The notes beneath the pieces are model-generated. The model did no database searches and was not told the DNA's origin. It saw nothing but the letters and a program-made list of their open reading frames with translations. 56,739 nt of DNA from Bacteroidales bacterium (GTDB lineage Bacteria > Bacteroidota > Bacteroidia > Bacteroidales > Bacteroidaceae). Below, piece after piece: positions 1 to 7,707 of the stretch; positions within the stretch are counted from its first letter, which is position 1; the number at the start of each line of letters is the position of its first letter. The translations under genes and the position numbers were made by a program. The DNA lies in contig SUXT01000006.1 in NCBI GenBank assembly GCA_015060835.1, positions 1 through 56,739 on the forward strand. Reading direction: 5' to 3'.

Positions 1-2
1 CC

Positions 3-128
3 TTTAAGGGCAGGAGCTTTTTTAATAAGCTTTTTTGCTGATATTTAAAAGCATAGCATATATTGATTTAAAATAAATGTGTCCAAAGATTAGCTTAAAG
101 GGCAGGAACTTTTTAGAATAGTTTTTTA
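3..128. repeat. Pair of direct repeats at window edge
   Basis: Two imperfect copies of an AT-rich unit built on AAGGGCAGGAGCTTTTTT (near 3-36) and AAAGGGCAGGAACTTTTT (near 95-128), about 92 bp apart. The 20 bases at 78-97, TGTGTCCAAAGATTAGCTTA, recur exactly at 33614-33633 and with one change at 33865-33884, so this is a fragment of the interspersed repeats seen later in the window. No coding potential is visible here; the unit may continue outside the window. Confidence 0.55.
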
Positions 129-184
129 TCTATTGAAGGATGGGGGTGTACTTTTTAGGTATAATATCGCATAATCATTTAATA

Positions 185-223
185 TAAAAAGAGTCCCGAC
201 AATGCGATGTCGGGACTCTTTTG
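185..223. terminator. Bidirectional intrinsic terminator after rpmE2
   Basis: Perfect 12-bp stem (AGAGTCCCGACA at 190-201 and TGTCGGGACTCT at 208-219) with a 6-base loop. It is preceded by five A and followed by a T-rich stretch, so it can act on either strand. It lies 22 bases past the stop codon of rpmE2. Confidence 0.8.
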
Positions 224-241
224 TGTTTGTAGTTAAAAGAA

Positions 242-496
242 TTACTTCTTCAAGTTCTTTCCGTAACGGCTCATGAACTTGTCTACGCGACCTGCTGTGT
301 CAACGAGCTTAGCCTTACCTGTGTAGAAGGGGTGAGATGTGTTAGAAATCTCAAGCTTGATGAGGGGGTAAGTCTGACCTTCGAACTCGATTGTGTCCTT
401 TGTGTTGCATGTAGACTGTGAAAGGAAGCAGTCGCCGTTTGACATATCCTTGAATACTACGGGACGGTAACCTGCGGGATGAATCTCTTTTTTCAT
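242..496 (-). CDS. rpmE2: 50S ribosomal protein L31 type B
   Basis: Component of the large ribosomal subunit. The 84-residue protein begins [17 protein letters not shown] and ends in the basic tail RYGKNLKK, typical of L31. It has only two cysteines (Cys23, Cys30) and no CxxC pair, so it is the zinc-free B form, which in many bacteria replaces the zinc-containing A form when zinc is scarce. Here it appears to have its own promoter and a strong terminator, a monocistronic unit. No zinc-dependent operator could be recognised upstream, so regulation by zinc is only a family-level expectation. Identity is very secure. Confidence 0.96.
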   Translation of the reverse strand: MKKEIHPAGYRPVVFKDMSNGDCFLSQSTCNTKDTIEFEGQTYPLIKLEISNTSHPFYTGKAKLVDTAGRVDKFMSRYGKNLKK

Positions 497-572
497 GGTG
501 TTATATTATTTTTTTATTTTTCTTTATATGAGTTTGGTAACTTATAAAAGTGTGTAATGGCTTAACAGTTTG

Positions 573-604
573 CAAAGATAGACATTATCTGTGATTTGGC
601 AAAA
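573..604 (-). promoter_or_regulatory. Bacteroidota-type promoter of rpmE2
   Basis: Read on the minus strand: -33 box TTTTG (604-600), 19-base spacer, -7 box TATCTTTG (580-573). This matches the TTTG / TAnnTTTG consensus of the Bacteroidota primary sigma factor. The start codon follows about 75 bases downstream. Confidence 0.7.
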
Positions 605-658
605 CTTTTTTGTGAGATTTTTCCGCTTTGAGACAATTTCGCATCCTGGTTCCGTCTA

Positions 659-1960
659 TTAGTCAAGTTCTTGGTCGGCTTCGTAGCCTGCCATCACTCT
701 TATTGCATTCTTCAGCATGGCAAACTGTTTGAACAGGTCGTGTACGGGGGTGTCGCCCTCCTTGTGTATGGGTGCCTTGCTGTAGAATGAGAGGAATTTT
801 TGTATTCCGCTGTATCCGGCACGCTGTGCGAGGTCGCTGAAGAGGACAAGGTCGAGTGCCAGCGGTGCTGCGAGTATAGAGTCGCGGCAGAGGAAGTTTA
901 CCTTTATTGTCATGGGGTAGCCCATCCAACCGAATATGTCGATGTTGTCCCAACTCTCCTTTTCGTCGCCGCGGGGAGGGTAGTAGTTGATTCTTACCTT
1001 GTGGTATATGTCTGAGTAGAGGTCGGGGTATATCTTGCTGTCGAGTATGTTTTCTACTGCCGACATTTTGCTACGGCGCTTGGTTTCGAAGTTTTCGGGG
1101 TTGTCGAGCACTATACCATCGCGGTTGCCGAGTATGTTTGTCGAGAACCAGCCTGTTACTCCCAACTGTCTGGTGAAGAATGCAGGGGCAAGTACTGTCT
1201 TCATCATAGTCTGTCCGCTCTTGAAGTCCTTGCCGGCTATGGGCACCTGCATCTCTTCGGCAAGCTGCCACAGGGCGGGAATCTCTATACAGAGGTTGGG
1301 GGCGCCCATTATGAAGGGACAGCTTTCGCGTATCGCAGCGTATGCGTAGCACATGCAGGGGGCGATGCGTTCTGTGTCGTTGGCCTTCATGGCAGCCTCG
1401 AATGCAGCTATCGAACCGTGTACCTCTTTGTCAAGGGGGATGTATTTTTCGGTACTTGCTATCCATATTACCACCACGCGGTCGCACCCGTTTTCTGCTT
1501 TGAAACGGCGAATGTCCTCGCGTACCTGATTGGTGAGATCCCATCTGCTTTCGCCGCTCTTTACGTTGGGGCCGTCGATGTTGGAAGCGTAGCTCTTGTC
1601 GAAGAGGGCGGGGATGGGGCGTATTGCCTCAAGCTCCTCGCGTACCGGCTCAATATCGGCGGGTTTCAGCACAGCGGCCTTTACAGCTGCCTCGTAGGCG
1701 TTGTCGGGGAAGAGGTCCCATGCACCGAACACTATGTCGTCGAGCTCTGCTATAGGGACAATGTCCTTCACCTCCTTGTATATTTTGTCTTTTCCTTTGC
1801 CCAGGCGCATCATACCTTTGCAGGCGAATGAGCCTATAGGTTGCGAAAGGCCTTTGCGCGACATGAGCGCTCCTATTATTGTGGTAGTTGTTACTGCTCC
1901 GAGTCCGATGCACATTACACCCAACTTGCCGGTAGCAGGTTTTACATTGATCTGTTCCAT
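659..1960 (-). CDS. ino1: myo-inositol-1-phosphate synthase
   Basis: NAD-dependent enzyme that turns glucose-6-phosphate into myo-inositol-3-phosphate, the first step of inositol lipid synthesis. The 433-residue protein carries the N-terminal Rossmann loop GLGAVTTTTIIGAL (about 19-32), the segment NIDGPNVKSGESRWDL, and the family hallmarks KDFKSGQTMMKT and GNRDG followed by the NF-KRRSKM region. Length fits the short bacterial form. It starts 9 bases after the lpdA stop, so the two genes are probably cotranscribed. The lipid-type genes between 3.4 and 6.6 kb lie just upstream on the same strand, so its product most likely feeds them. Inositol phospholipids and inositol sphingolipids are known in gut Bacteroidota. 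Identity is secure; the lipid destination is inferred from context. Confidence 0.93.
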   Translation of the reverse strand: MEQINVKPATGKLGVMCIGLGAVTTTTIIGALMSRKGLSQPIGSFACKGMMRLGKGKDKIYKEVKDIVPIAELDDIVFGAWDLFPDNAYEAAVKAAVLKPADIEPVREELEAIRPIPALFDKSYASNIDGPNVKSGESRWDLTNQVREDIRRFKAENGCDRVVVIWIASTEKYIPLDKEVHGSIAAFEAAMKANDTERIAPCMCYAYAAIRESCPFIMGAPNLCIEIPALWQLAEEMQVPIAGKDFKSGQTMMKTVLAPAFFTRQLGVTGWFSTNILGNRDGIVLDNPENFETKRRSKMSAVENILDSKIYPDLYSDIYHKVRINYYPPRGDEKESWDNIDIFGWMGYPMTIKVNFLCRDSILAAPLALDLVLFSDLAQRAGYSGIQKFLSFYSKAPIHKEGDTPVHDLFKQFAMLKNAIRVMAGYEADQELD

Positions 1961-1969
1961 ATTTTTGTT

Positions 1970-3319
1970 CTATATTTCAAAAAGTCCTTCTTTGAGTATT
2001 TCGCTTACTGTGGGGTGGGGGAACACCGTGCGGCGCAGGTCTGTTACGGTCAATCCGTTTGTGATTGCCATGCAGGCTGCACAGATGAATTCGCTTGACG
2101 GGTTGCCGAGCATATGCACACCGAGTACTTTGCCTTCGGGGGTTGCAAGTATCTTGCATAGTCCTGTCTGGCCCTCGTTTTCTGCTACGAAGCGGCCTGC
2201 GTATGTCATGGGCAGTTTGCTCAGTCTGTATTCTATGCCTTGCGACTGTGCCTGTTCCTCGGTGAGTCCCACACCGCTTACTTCGGGGTTGGTGTAGACA
2301 ATGCCGGGGATTGCGTTATATTCCATCTTGTCCTCGATGCCGAGCATGTGGTTGACGGCTACTTCTGCTTCGCGGCTTGCAGTGTGTGCGAGCAGCGAGA
2401 AGCCTGTAACATCACCCGCTGCGTAGACATTGGGCATGGTCGTCTGCATATATCCGTTTACCTTTATTCCGCGTTCAGCCTCTACAGGTATATTTTCGAG
2501 TCCGAAACCTGCGAGTGTGGCGCGGCGTCCTACGCTCATAAGTATCTTGTCGCCTTCGATGCTCTGCTCGTTGCCTTCGGCATCTGTGAAGTGCACTGTG
2601 TTGCCCTCTATGGCTGTAACTTTGCATTGCAGATTGAATTTTACGCCACGTTTTGCATATATGCCGCGCAGCGCTGTGCTTATTTCACTGTCAAGTCCTC
2701 CGAGTATTTCGGGTAGCATCTCTATTACCGTTACAGGTATTCCCAAACTGTTGTATAGGCTTGCAAATTCCATGCCTATCACACCGCCTCCTATTACCAC
2801 AAGGCTTTGGGGTGCTTCTGTCAAGGCCAAAATCTCGCGGTTGGTGAGCACTGCTTCGTTGCCTTGTGTGCCGGGGATTGGGGGTACGAATGCCTCGCTA
2901 CCGGTGCAGATGAGCAGGCGTGCGGCTGTGTAGGTCGTTTCGCCACAAGCGATGGTGATGCTGCCGGTGTCTCCTCCGGTGATTGTTGCCTCGCCTTTTA
3001 TCACCTCTACATTGTTATGCTCCATCTTCATTTTTATACCTGCCACAAGTTTGCGCACGACTTTTGTCTTGCGGTCAACCATTTTTTTGTATTCGAAGGC
3101 TACGTTTTCGGCTGTTACGCCATATTTCTTGCCTCCTGTGGCATGGTCGTACATCTTTGCGCTGTAAAGCAGTGTCTTTGTAGGGATGCAGCCTTCGTTA
3201 AGGCACACTCCGCCAAGTTCTCTTTTTTCGAAAAGGATTGTCTTTAGTCCTCTTGCTCCTGCATTTTCGGCAGCCACGTATCCTGCGGGGCCTCCTCCAA
3301 GTATGGCTAAGTCGTACAT
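1970..3319 (-). CDS. lpdA: Dihydrolipoyl dehydrogenase (E3)
   Basis: FAD flavoprotein that reoxidises dihydrolipoamide of 2-oxoacid dehydrogenase or glycine-cleavage complexes with NAD. The N-terminal FAD loop is GGGPAGY, the redox-active disulfide is C39-LNEG-C44 in CLNEGCIPTK, the NAD loop is GGGVIGMEFASL, and the C-terminal catalytic His-Glu dyad is in FPHPTVSE. I chose the start at MYDLAILGGG because the open frame upstream of it (to 3562) shows no similarity to the family and runs over a promoter-like region; this gives the usual 449 residues. No E1/E2 or glycine-cleavage genes are nearby, so which complex it serves is open. It probably has its own promoter and is cotranscribed with the inositol-phosphate synthase gene. 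Confidence 0.95.
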   Translation of the reverse strand: MYDLAILGGGPAGYVAAENAGARGLKTILFEKRELGGVCLNEGCIPTKTLLYSAKMYDHATGGKKYGVTAENVAFEYKKMVDRKTKVVRKLVAGIKMKMEHNNVEVIKGEATITGGDTGSITIACGETTYTAARLLICTGSEAFVPPIPGTQGNEAVLTNREILALTEAPQSLVVIGGGVIGMEFASLYNSLGIPVTVIEMLPEILGGLDSEISTALRGIYAKRGVKFNLQCKVTAIEGNTVHFTDAEGNEQSIEGDKILMSVGRRATLAGFGLENIPVEAERGIKVNGYMQTTMPNVYAAGDVTGFSLLAHTASREAEVAVNHMLGIEDKMEYNAIPGIVYTNPEVSGVGLTEEQAQSQGIEYRLSKLPMTYAGRFVAENEGQTGLCKILATPEGKVLGVHMLGNPSSEFICAACMAITNGLTVTDLRRTVFPHPTVSEILKEGLFEI

Positions 3320-3364
3320 GATGATGTTTTTTTTAGAATTGGTGAGGAAATAATTATCTTCTTG

Positions 3365-3372
3365 CAAACTTA
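3365..3372 (-). promoter_or_regulatory. Candidate -7 box for lpdA
   Basis: TAAGTTTG on the minus strand, 46 bases before the lpdA start, in the 121-base gap that separates lpdA from the HAD gene. No good TTTG -33 box was found at the expected distance, so this is a moderate call. Confidence 0.4.
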
Positions 3373-3441
3373 CATAAAAAAAAGAATTTTTACGATTGTT
3401 TGGTGAAGAAAGTATCTCTTTGCGAAAGAAAAAAGTCTCTT

Positions 3442-4146
3442 TTACGAATTTTCTATAATTTCGGGCAAATGTGCGATGTCGCTTATAATGGCAGTGGGTT
3501 CTGCGCCGGGGATTACGGGCTCCTCTTCCCAGCAGAGCTTTTTCAGCCACACAGCCTTGCAACCGAGCGATAGGGCGGGGAAAATATCCTTGCGGTAAGA
3601 GTCGCCGACTACAATAACCTCTTCCGGGGCAAGCGAAAGTGCCTCTACTCCGAGGGCGAATAGCCGGGCATCGGGCTTGCGTATGCCCACTACTGCCGAT
3701 TCCACTATGGTACGGAAATATTTGTCGAGTGAAAATTCCTTAAGCACAACGGGCATATTGCCGTAGAAATTGGTTACAAGCACTGCCGGGTATCTGTCTG
3801 ATAGTTCCCTTACTATTTTGCAGCTTTGCTCTATGGTTTCTTTTACCTGTGCGTAGCAGCCTTCGACTATTGTCTGTCTTGTACTTTCGTCAATTTCAAT
3901 GCCCATGGTGGCAATGTGGTCGGCCTGTATCGCTATTTTCAGTTCCAGCAAGCGGTGAAAGGTGTGCTCAGGTTCTATTATGCGGTTCTTGCCCAATGTG
4001 CGCTCGGCATGCACATATGCTTCGCGGAACTCTTCTTTGTTTATCTGTACATTGGCTGCGAGATACTGCTGCCAAATTACTTCGCTCCAATGTATGCCGT
4101 TGGTGTCGATGGTACCGCCGTAGTCGAAAATTATACCTTTAATCAT
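3442..4146 (-). CDS. HAD-superfamily hydrolase, atypical motif I
   Basis: Haloacid-dehalogenase-fold protein of 234 residues. Motif I is FDYGGTID with the nucleophile Asp8, but the second Asp of the usual DxDGT phosphatase motif is replaced by Gly10. Motif II Thr is in VLVTNFYGN, motif III Lys in GIRKPDARLF, and motif IV is VVGDSYRKD, so the rest of the site is intact. An alpha-helical cap sits between motifs I and II. It overlaps the CDP-alcohol phosphotransferase gene by 8 bases and closes a run of tightly coupled genes. It could be the phosphatase acting on inositol phosphate or a phospho-lipid intermediate, but loss of the general-acid Asp makes a standard phosphatase role uncertain. Fold assignment is firm; substrate is unknown. 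Confidence 0.8.
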   Translation of the reverse strand: MIKGIIFDYGGTIDTNGIHWSEVIWQQYLAANVQINKEEFREAYVHAERTLGKNRIIEPEHTFHRLLELKIAIQADHIATMGIEIDESTRQTIVEGCYAQVKETIEQSCKIVRELSDRYPAVLVTNFYGNMPVVLKEFSLDKYFRTIVESAVVGIRKPDARLFALGVEALSLAPEEVIVVGDSYRKDIFPALSLGCKAVWLKKLCWEEEPVIPGAEPTAIISDIAHLPEIIENS

Positions 4147-5089
4147 ATATGCCCTCCTCGATCTCTTTTGTCAGTCTTTTGCAGAGCGCTTCGTGGCGGT
4201 GGCGCATATATATGAAAAGTGCCCCTAAGATGAAAATCTCAAAGAACAGATAGAGCCACAGATGCCCTATGAGCATTGTGAACCACAGGAAGAGTGCGCG
4301 GCTGTTGAATGTGAGTATGTTGGTGTACTTCATCAGTGGCAGACTGCATCGGCGGAACTCCTCACGCAGTTTTGCGGGGATTGCGCTGTGGTATCTTTCG
4401 TTCACTCTCTTTATGAATATTTGGAATGCGGGCGACATACGCTCCTGATTGGCTGTGTAGCCTATGTAGGCGTTTAGGAATATCTTCCAGAAGAAATTGC
4501 CCTTCCACGGAGTCTCCTTGTATCTTATGCGCTGCGCGTCGGAATTGTCAAATTCGTTGCCGTTCTCCTCTTTTATGAAGTAAAGGTGTATGTTGCGGTA
4601 GTAGTCGGCAAGCTGGCACTGCGAACCGTGTATCCAGAAACCTGAAAATGAGCATAGTATCCATATTATCACTCCCCATTGGTATTCGGGGGCGAAGGGG
4701 ATGGGTGTAAAGGTCTCTCTGACGGCTATAGCAAAGTATATCATGAAGAACCATACATCGCCGGCAAAGCCGTCGAGTATGCGTCCCCAGCGTGTCTTCT
4801 GCCCGGTTAGGCGTGCCAACTGTCCGTCGGTGCTATCGTATAAATTAGCCCATAGCAGGAAGAATATGCCGAGAATGTTCCATCTCAGCTCCGTAGAGAG
4901 GAAGCATATTCCTGCTGCTATTCCCAGGAATATCGATATTATGGTTATTGCATTGGGGTGTATGCCGCGGTTGCGGAAGAACAGGGCGCAACGGTATCCG
5001 TAGGGGCGGTATATCCAAAGGTCGATGAATTCCTCGGTATCGTATGATTTTATGGTAGATTTGTATGCCTTAAGCTCTTCTTGATTCAT
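4139..5089 (-). CDS. CDP-alcohol phosphatidyltransferase family protein
   Basis: Membrane enzyme of the family that joins a CDP-linked alcohol to a second alcohol. The 316-residue protein has about six hydrophobic segments. The signature starts at Asp85: D85-ST-D88-G-QL-A92-R93 then G102-RIL-D106. The final Asp of the classical D-x3-D pair is displaced: the next Asp is D111, giving D-x4-D. An extra cytoplasmic-looking stretch (about 165-225) is longer than in PgsA or PssA. It overlaps its neighbours on both sides (8 and 4 bases), next to a nucleotidyltransferase, and near an inositol-phosphate synthase. It is plausibly a phosphatidylinositol(-phosphate) synthase or an enzyme using a CDP-polyol made by the neighbouring nucleotidyltransferase. 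Family is secure; substrate pair is inference. Confidence 0.85.
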   Translation of the reverse strand: MNQEELKAYKSTIKSYDTEEFIDLWIYRPYGYRCALFFRNRGIHPNAITIISIFLGIAAGICFLSTELRWNILGIFFLLWANLYDSTDGQLARLTGQKTRWGRILDGFAGDVWFFMIYFAIAVRETFTPIPFAPEYQWGVIIWILCSFSGFWIHGSQCQLADYYRNIHLYFIKEENGNEFDNSDAQRIRYKETPWKGNFFWKIFLNAYIGYTANQERMSPAFQIFIKRVNERYHSAIPAKLREEFRRCSLPLMKYTNILTFNSRALFLWFTMLIGHLWLYLFFEIFILGALFIYMRHRHEALCKRLTKEIEEGIYD

Positions 5090-5913
5090 TTTTTGCTTGT
5101 TATTAGCCGTACAATCTCTTCGGCGGCCTCTTCTCTGTATGCCGAAAAACTTGGACAGTCGTTAATGTCTATTATGTATATTCTTCCGTCGGGGCTTATG
5201 ATGCAGTCGCCGCCAAATATTTCTACACCTATGGCAGCTGCAGCCTTGAAGGCTGTTGTCCGCAACTTCTCTTCGTCAAACGGGTATTTGTGTGGTACAC
5301 CGTTTATCTTTTCGTGTCCGAATTTCCCATCTGTAGGGTAGTGCAGGCGGAAGAATTTATCTCTGTTATCATTGCGGCCGATGCCGTAGAATTTTACAAT
5401 GTCGCCCTCAATGTGTTCACTATATATTGCTTTGTCTATGCCCCGTGTGCGGAGATTCCCGATGGCATTTATCAGTGCTTCCTTTGTGGCAATGTACTGC
5501 ACATCGTCGGGGTGGGACGACCATCCGTCGCTCTTTTTGAGCCATCCGGGAAAACGCAATGCGGGAGTGGTGCTCATGCTTGTGTCGAGCAGTGTGTAAT
5601 GCGGTTGTTCTATCCCTTCGCGTGTGAGTATTTCTGTGAAGGTGATGCGCGAGCAGTTGCGTGTGGCGGCTGCGCTGTTTATGGCGGCTGCACCCTCCTT
5701 TTCGCGTGCGGCTATCCGGTCGAGCATCTGCGCTGTGCGCGTCATGTGGAAGATTGCATCGCATCCCGCGGGAATCTCATCGCCATCTTCGATTACAACC
5801 GTGCAATGTCCCTCCTCTGACAACTTTTCTACGGTCAGACGGAACAGTGCCATGTCTTTTTCTGACATGTTTGGCGAATCAGCCAATGCTCTCGGAATTG
5901 CAGCTATCTTCAT
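5086..5913 (-). CDS. ATP-grasp superfamily ligase-like protein
   Basis: A 275-residue soluble protein with a C-terminal ATP-grasp signature: VEIFGGDCIISPDG followed by the metal-binding Asp249 and Asn251 in IIDINDCPSF. The central KKSDGWSSH and IYSEHIEGD segments resemble the lysine-containing ATP-binding strands of RimK-like enzymes. ATP-grasp enzymes usually join a carboxylate to an amine or thiol through an acyl phosphate. The gene overlaps the genes on both sides by 4 bases (ATGA), so it is translated with the nucleotidyltransferase and CDP-alcohol enzyme. No peptide or amino-acid substrate gene is near. A ligase that decorates a lipid head group, or an unusual kinase, would fit; I cannot assign the substrate. 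Confidence 0.72.
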   Translation of the reverse strand: MKIAAIPRALADSPNMSEKDMALFRLTVEKLSEEGHCTVVIEDGDEIPAGCDAIFHMTRTAQMLDRIAAREKEGAAAINSAAATRNCSRITFTEILTREGIEQPHYTLLDTSMSTTPALRFPGWLKKSDGWSSHPDDVQYIATKEALINAIGNLRTRGIDKAIYSEHIEGDIVKFYGIGRNDNRDKFFRLHYPTDGKFGHEKINGVPHKYPFDEEKLRTTAFKAAAAIGVEIFGGDCIISPDGRIYIIDINDCPSFSAYREEAAEEIVRLITSKK

Positions 5914-6608
5914 CTTATGTCTAAGAATTCTTCTGCCTTTGCAATGTCGCTTGCGTGATCGATATCTATAATCTTCGCCATCGGATAGGCTTTTAATTTA
6001 AGCCCATCGGCTATGAGGGCACGCTGGAAACTGCGCATTCTGGTCTTTCCCTCCTTCATGCAATGTTCGAGTGTGTCGAGTGCCTTTTCGTTGAGCCCGT
6101 ATATGCCGCCTGAGATGTATCGGCTGTCGGCTTGCGGGGTGTCGTGGAAGCCTGTTATGTCCAATGCTTCGTTAGTGCTCACATATAGTGGCTTTTCATC
6201 GTCGATGTATGGGGTTACTGCCATCGTGCCGTCGCCGCCGTCGTTTGTGAAAGCTGCAATGTATTCCTCAAAATCCTCTTCTCTGAAGATTGTGTCGACG
6301 GTGGTGAGGCAGAATTTTCCACCACGTAGCAGAGGACTCAGTTCGTAAAGGCTGTGCATGGAGCCGGGAGTGTCCTTCACGACAATATCGATGGGGTACT
6401 CCTTGCGCAGCTCTTCCAGCAGTTTGAGTGTTTCGGGCTGTCGGCTGTTTATTATTATGCTTATCGACTCGGCATTGTGGCTACTGAATATTTTTATAAG
6501 GCGCTCTATAATGGGTGTACCATTAAGCGGCACAAGAGGCTTGGGGTATGATACTCCTTCTTGTGCCAGCCGTGAGCCTTCGCCTGCCGAAATTATTGCA
6601 AATTTCAT
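5910..6608 (-). CDS. NTP transferase (sugar/alcohol-phosphate nucleotidyltransferase family)
   Basis: Rossmann-like nucleotidyltransferase of 232 residues. The N-terminal nucleotide loop is AGEGSRL (8-14), followed by YPKPLVPL (21-28) with the conserved PKPL, and a metal-binding Asp105 in LTTVDTIF. Such enzymes transfer NMP from CTP, UTP or GTP to a phosphorylated sugar, polyol or choline-like alcohol. Because a CDP-alcohol phosphotransferase and an inositol-phosphate synthase are in the same neighbourhood, CDP-inositol (or another CDP-polyol) is a reasonable but unproven product. Its start overlaps the stop of pdxA by 4 bases, so it belongs to the operon begun by rlmN. Confidence 0.8.
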   Translation of the reverse strand: MKFAIISAGEGSRLAQEGVSYPKPLVPLNGTPIIERLIKIFSSHNAESISIIINSRQPETLKLLEELRKEYPIDIVVKDTPGSMHSLYELSPLLRGGKFCLTTVDTIFREEDFEEYIAAFTNDGGDGTMAVTPYIDDEKPLYVSTNEALDITGFHDTPQADSRYISGGIYGLNEKALDTLEHCMKEGKTRMRSFQRALIADGLKLKAYPMAKIIDIDHASDIAKAEEFLDIR

Positions 6609-7702
6609 TCGTCGTCGTTTTGTTGCAGATTCAGACGGTTGCTGTCGTCGCGCTTTTCGAAATATTGCTTGCGCAGGGGATTGCGGTGGGCGTATGCGTC
6701 GTTGCGGCGATTGCGGAAAATATCTATTGCTGCATATATCGCCTGACGGAACGAATTTTCATCGGCGCATCCCTTACCTGCAATGTCGTATGCCACTCCG
6801 TGGGCAGGTGATGTGCGCACGATGGATAGTCCGGCGGTGAAGTTCACTCCGTCGTCCATTCCTAAGGCTTTCATGGGGGCGAGGCCCTGGTCGTGGTACA
6901 TTGCAAGTATGCCGTCGAAGCGGGCGTAGTTGCCGCTGCCCATGAATCCGTCTGCGGGGAAGGGGCCGTAGCAGAGTATGCCCTCTTCGCTCATCTTCTT
7001 GATGACGGGTTTTATAATCTCCTCCTCCTCAGTGCCTATAAGTCCGTTGTCGCCTGCGTGGGGGTTAAGGGCAAGCACTGCAATCTTGGGTGCATTGATG
7101 TTGAAGTCAACCTTAAGGCTTTCGTTGAAAAGAGTGATCTTCTCTTCGAGCAGTTCGGGGGTAATTGCCGCCGGTACTTCGCGCAGTGGCAGATGCGATG
7201 TTGCGAGTGCAAAGCGCAGGTCGCCGCTGCACAGTATCATCAGTGCCTTCTCCTCTTCATCCATGCGCTCCTGTAAATATTCGGTGTGTCCGGGGAAGTG
7301 GAACTCCTCGCTATGTATAGCCTCTTTGTTTATCGGGGCAGTAACAAGCACATCCACCTCGCCATTCTTGCAGGCGGTGATAGCCTTTTCGAGTGCTTCG
7401 AATGCAGCCTTGCCGCTCTCCTTGGTTACCGAACCGAGTTCTATGTGTACTTCATCGTCGTTGCAGTTGATGATGTTGAGACGGTCGCCGAGGGCTTCGG
7501 AGATATTTTCGATAGCGTTGTATTGTGTCTGTAATTCAAGTGCTTTTCTATGATAAGCAGCCAATTTGGGCGAACCGTAGACGATGGGGGTGCAGAGTTC
7601 GAATATTTCAGGGTCTGCGAAGGTCTTGAGGATTACCTCGTAGCCTATTCCGTTGATGTCGCCTTGTGTGATGCCTATGCGTATTTTGCGTTCTTCGCTC
7701 AT
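6605..7702 (-). CDS. pdxA: 4-hydroxythreonine-4-phosphate dehydrogenase
   Basis: NAD-dependent oxidative decarboxylation of 4-phosphohydroxy-L-threonine in the DXP-dependent route to pyridoxal 5'-phosphate. The 365-residue protein begins with RIGITQGDINGIGYEV. The three metal-binding histidines are visible in FPGHTEYL, LNPHAGDNG and AMYHDQGL, and the C-terminal region has SPAHGVAYDIAGKG. The last 30 or so residues are a charged, Asn/Arg-rich extension beyond the usual family end. It lies 5 bases after the DUF4837 gene and overlaps the nucleotidyltransferase gene. The rlmN-DUF4837-pdxA order is, from memory, common in Bacteroidales. Identity is secure. Confidence 0.94.
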   Translation of the reverse strand: MSEERKIRIGITQGDINGIGYEVILKTFADPEIFELCTPIVYGSPKLAAYHRKALELQTQYNAIENISEALGDRLNIINCNDDEVHIELGSVTKESGKAAFEALEKAITACKNGEVDVLVTAPINKEAIHSEEFHFPGHTEYLQERMDEEEKALMILCSGDLRFALATSHLPLREVPAAITPELLEEKITLFNESLKVDFNINAPKIAVLALNPHAGDNGLIGTEEEEIIKPVIKKMSEEGILCYGPFPADGFMGSGNYARFDGILAMYHDQGLAPMKALGMDDGVNFTAGLSIVRTSPAHGVAYDIAGKGCADENSFRQAIYAAIDIFRNRRNDAYAHRNPLRKQYFEKRDDSNRLNLQQNDDE

Positions 7703-7707
7703 GGTTG

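Noticed and set aside
1970-3319. Part of a pyruvate or 2-oxoglutarate dehydrogenase operon
   Set aside because: No E1, E2 or lipoyl-protein gene is adjacent; the E3 gene stands between lipid-type genes.
3320-3562. An 81-residue N-terminal extension of dihydrolipoyl dehydrogenase, possibly a lipoyl domain
   Set aside because: The extension is Arg/Phe-rich, lacks a lipoyl-lysine motif, overlaps the end of the HAD gene and covers a promoter-like region. The normal start MYDLAILGGG gives family length.
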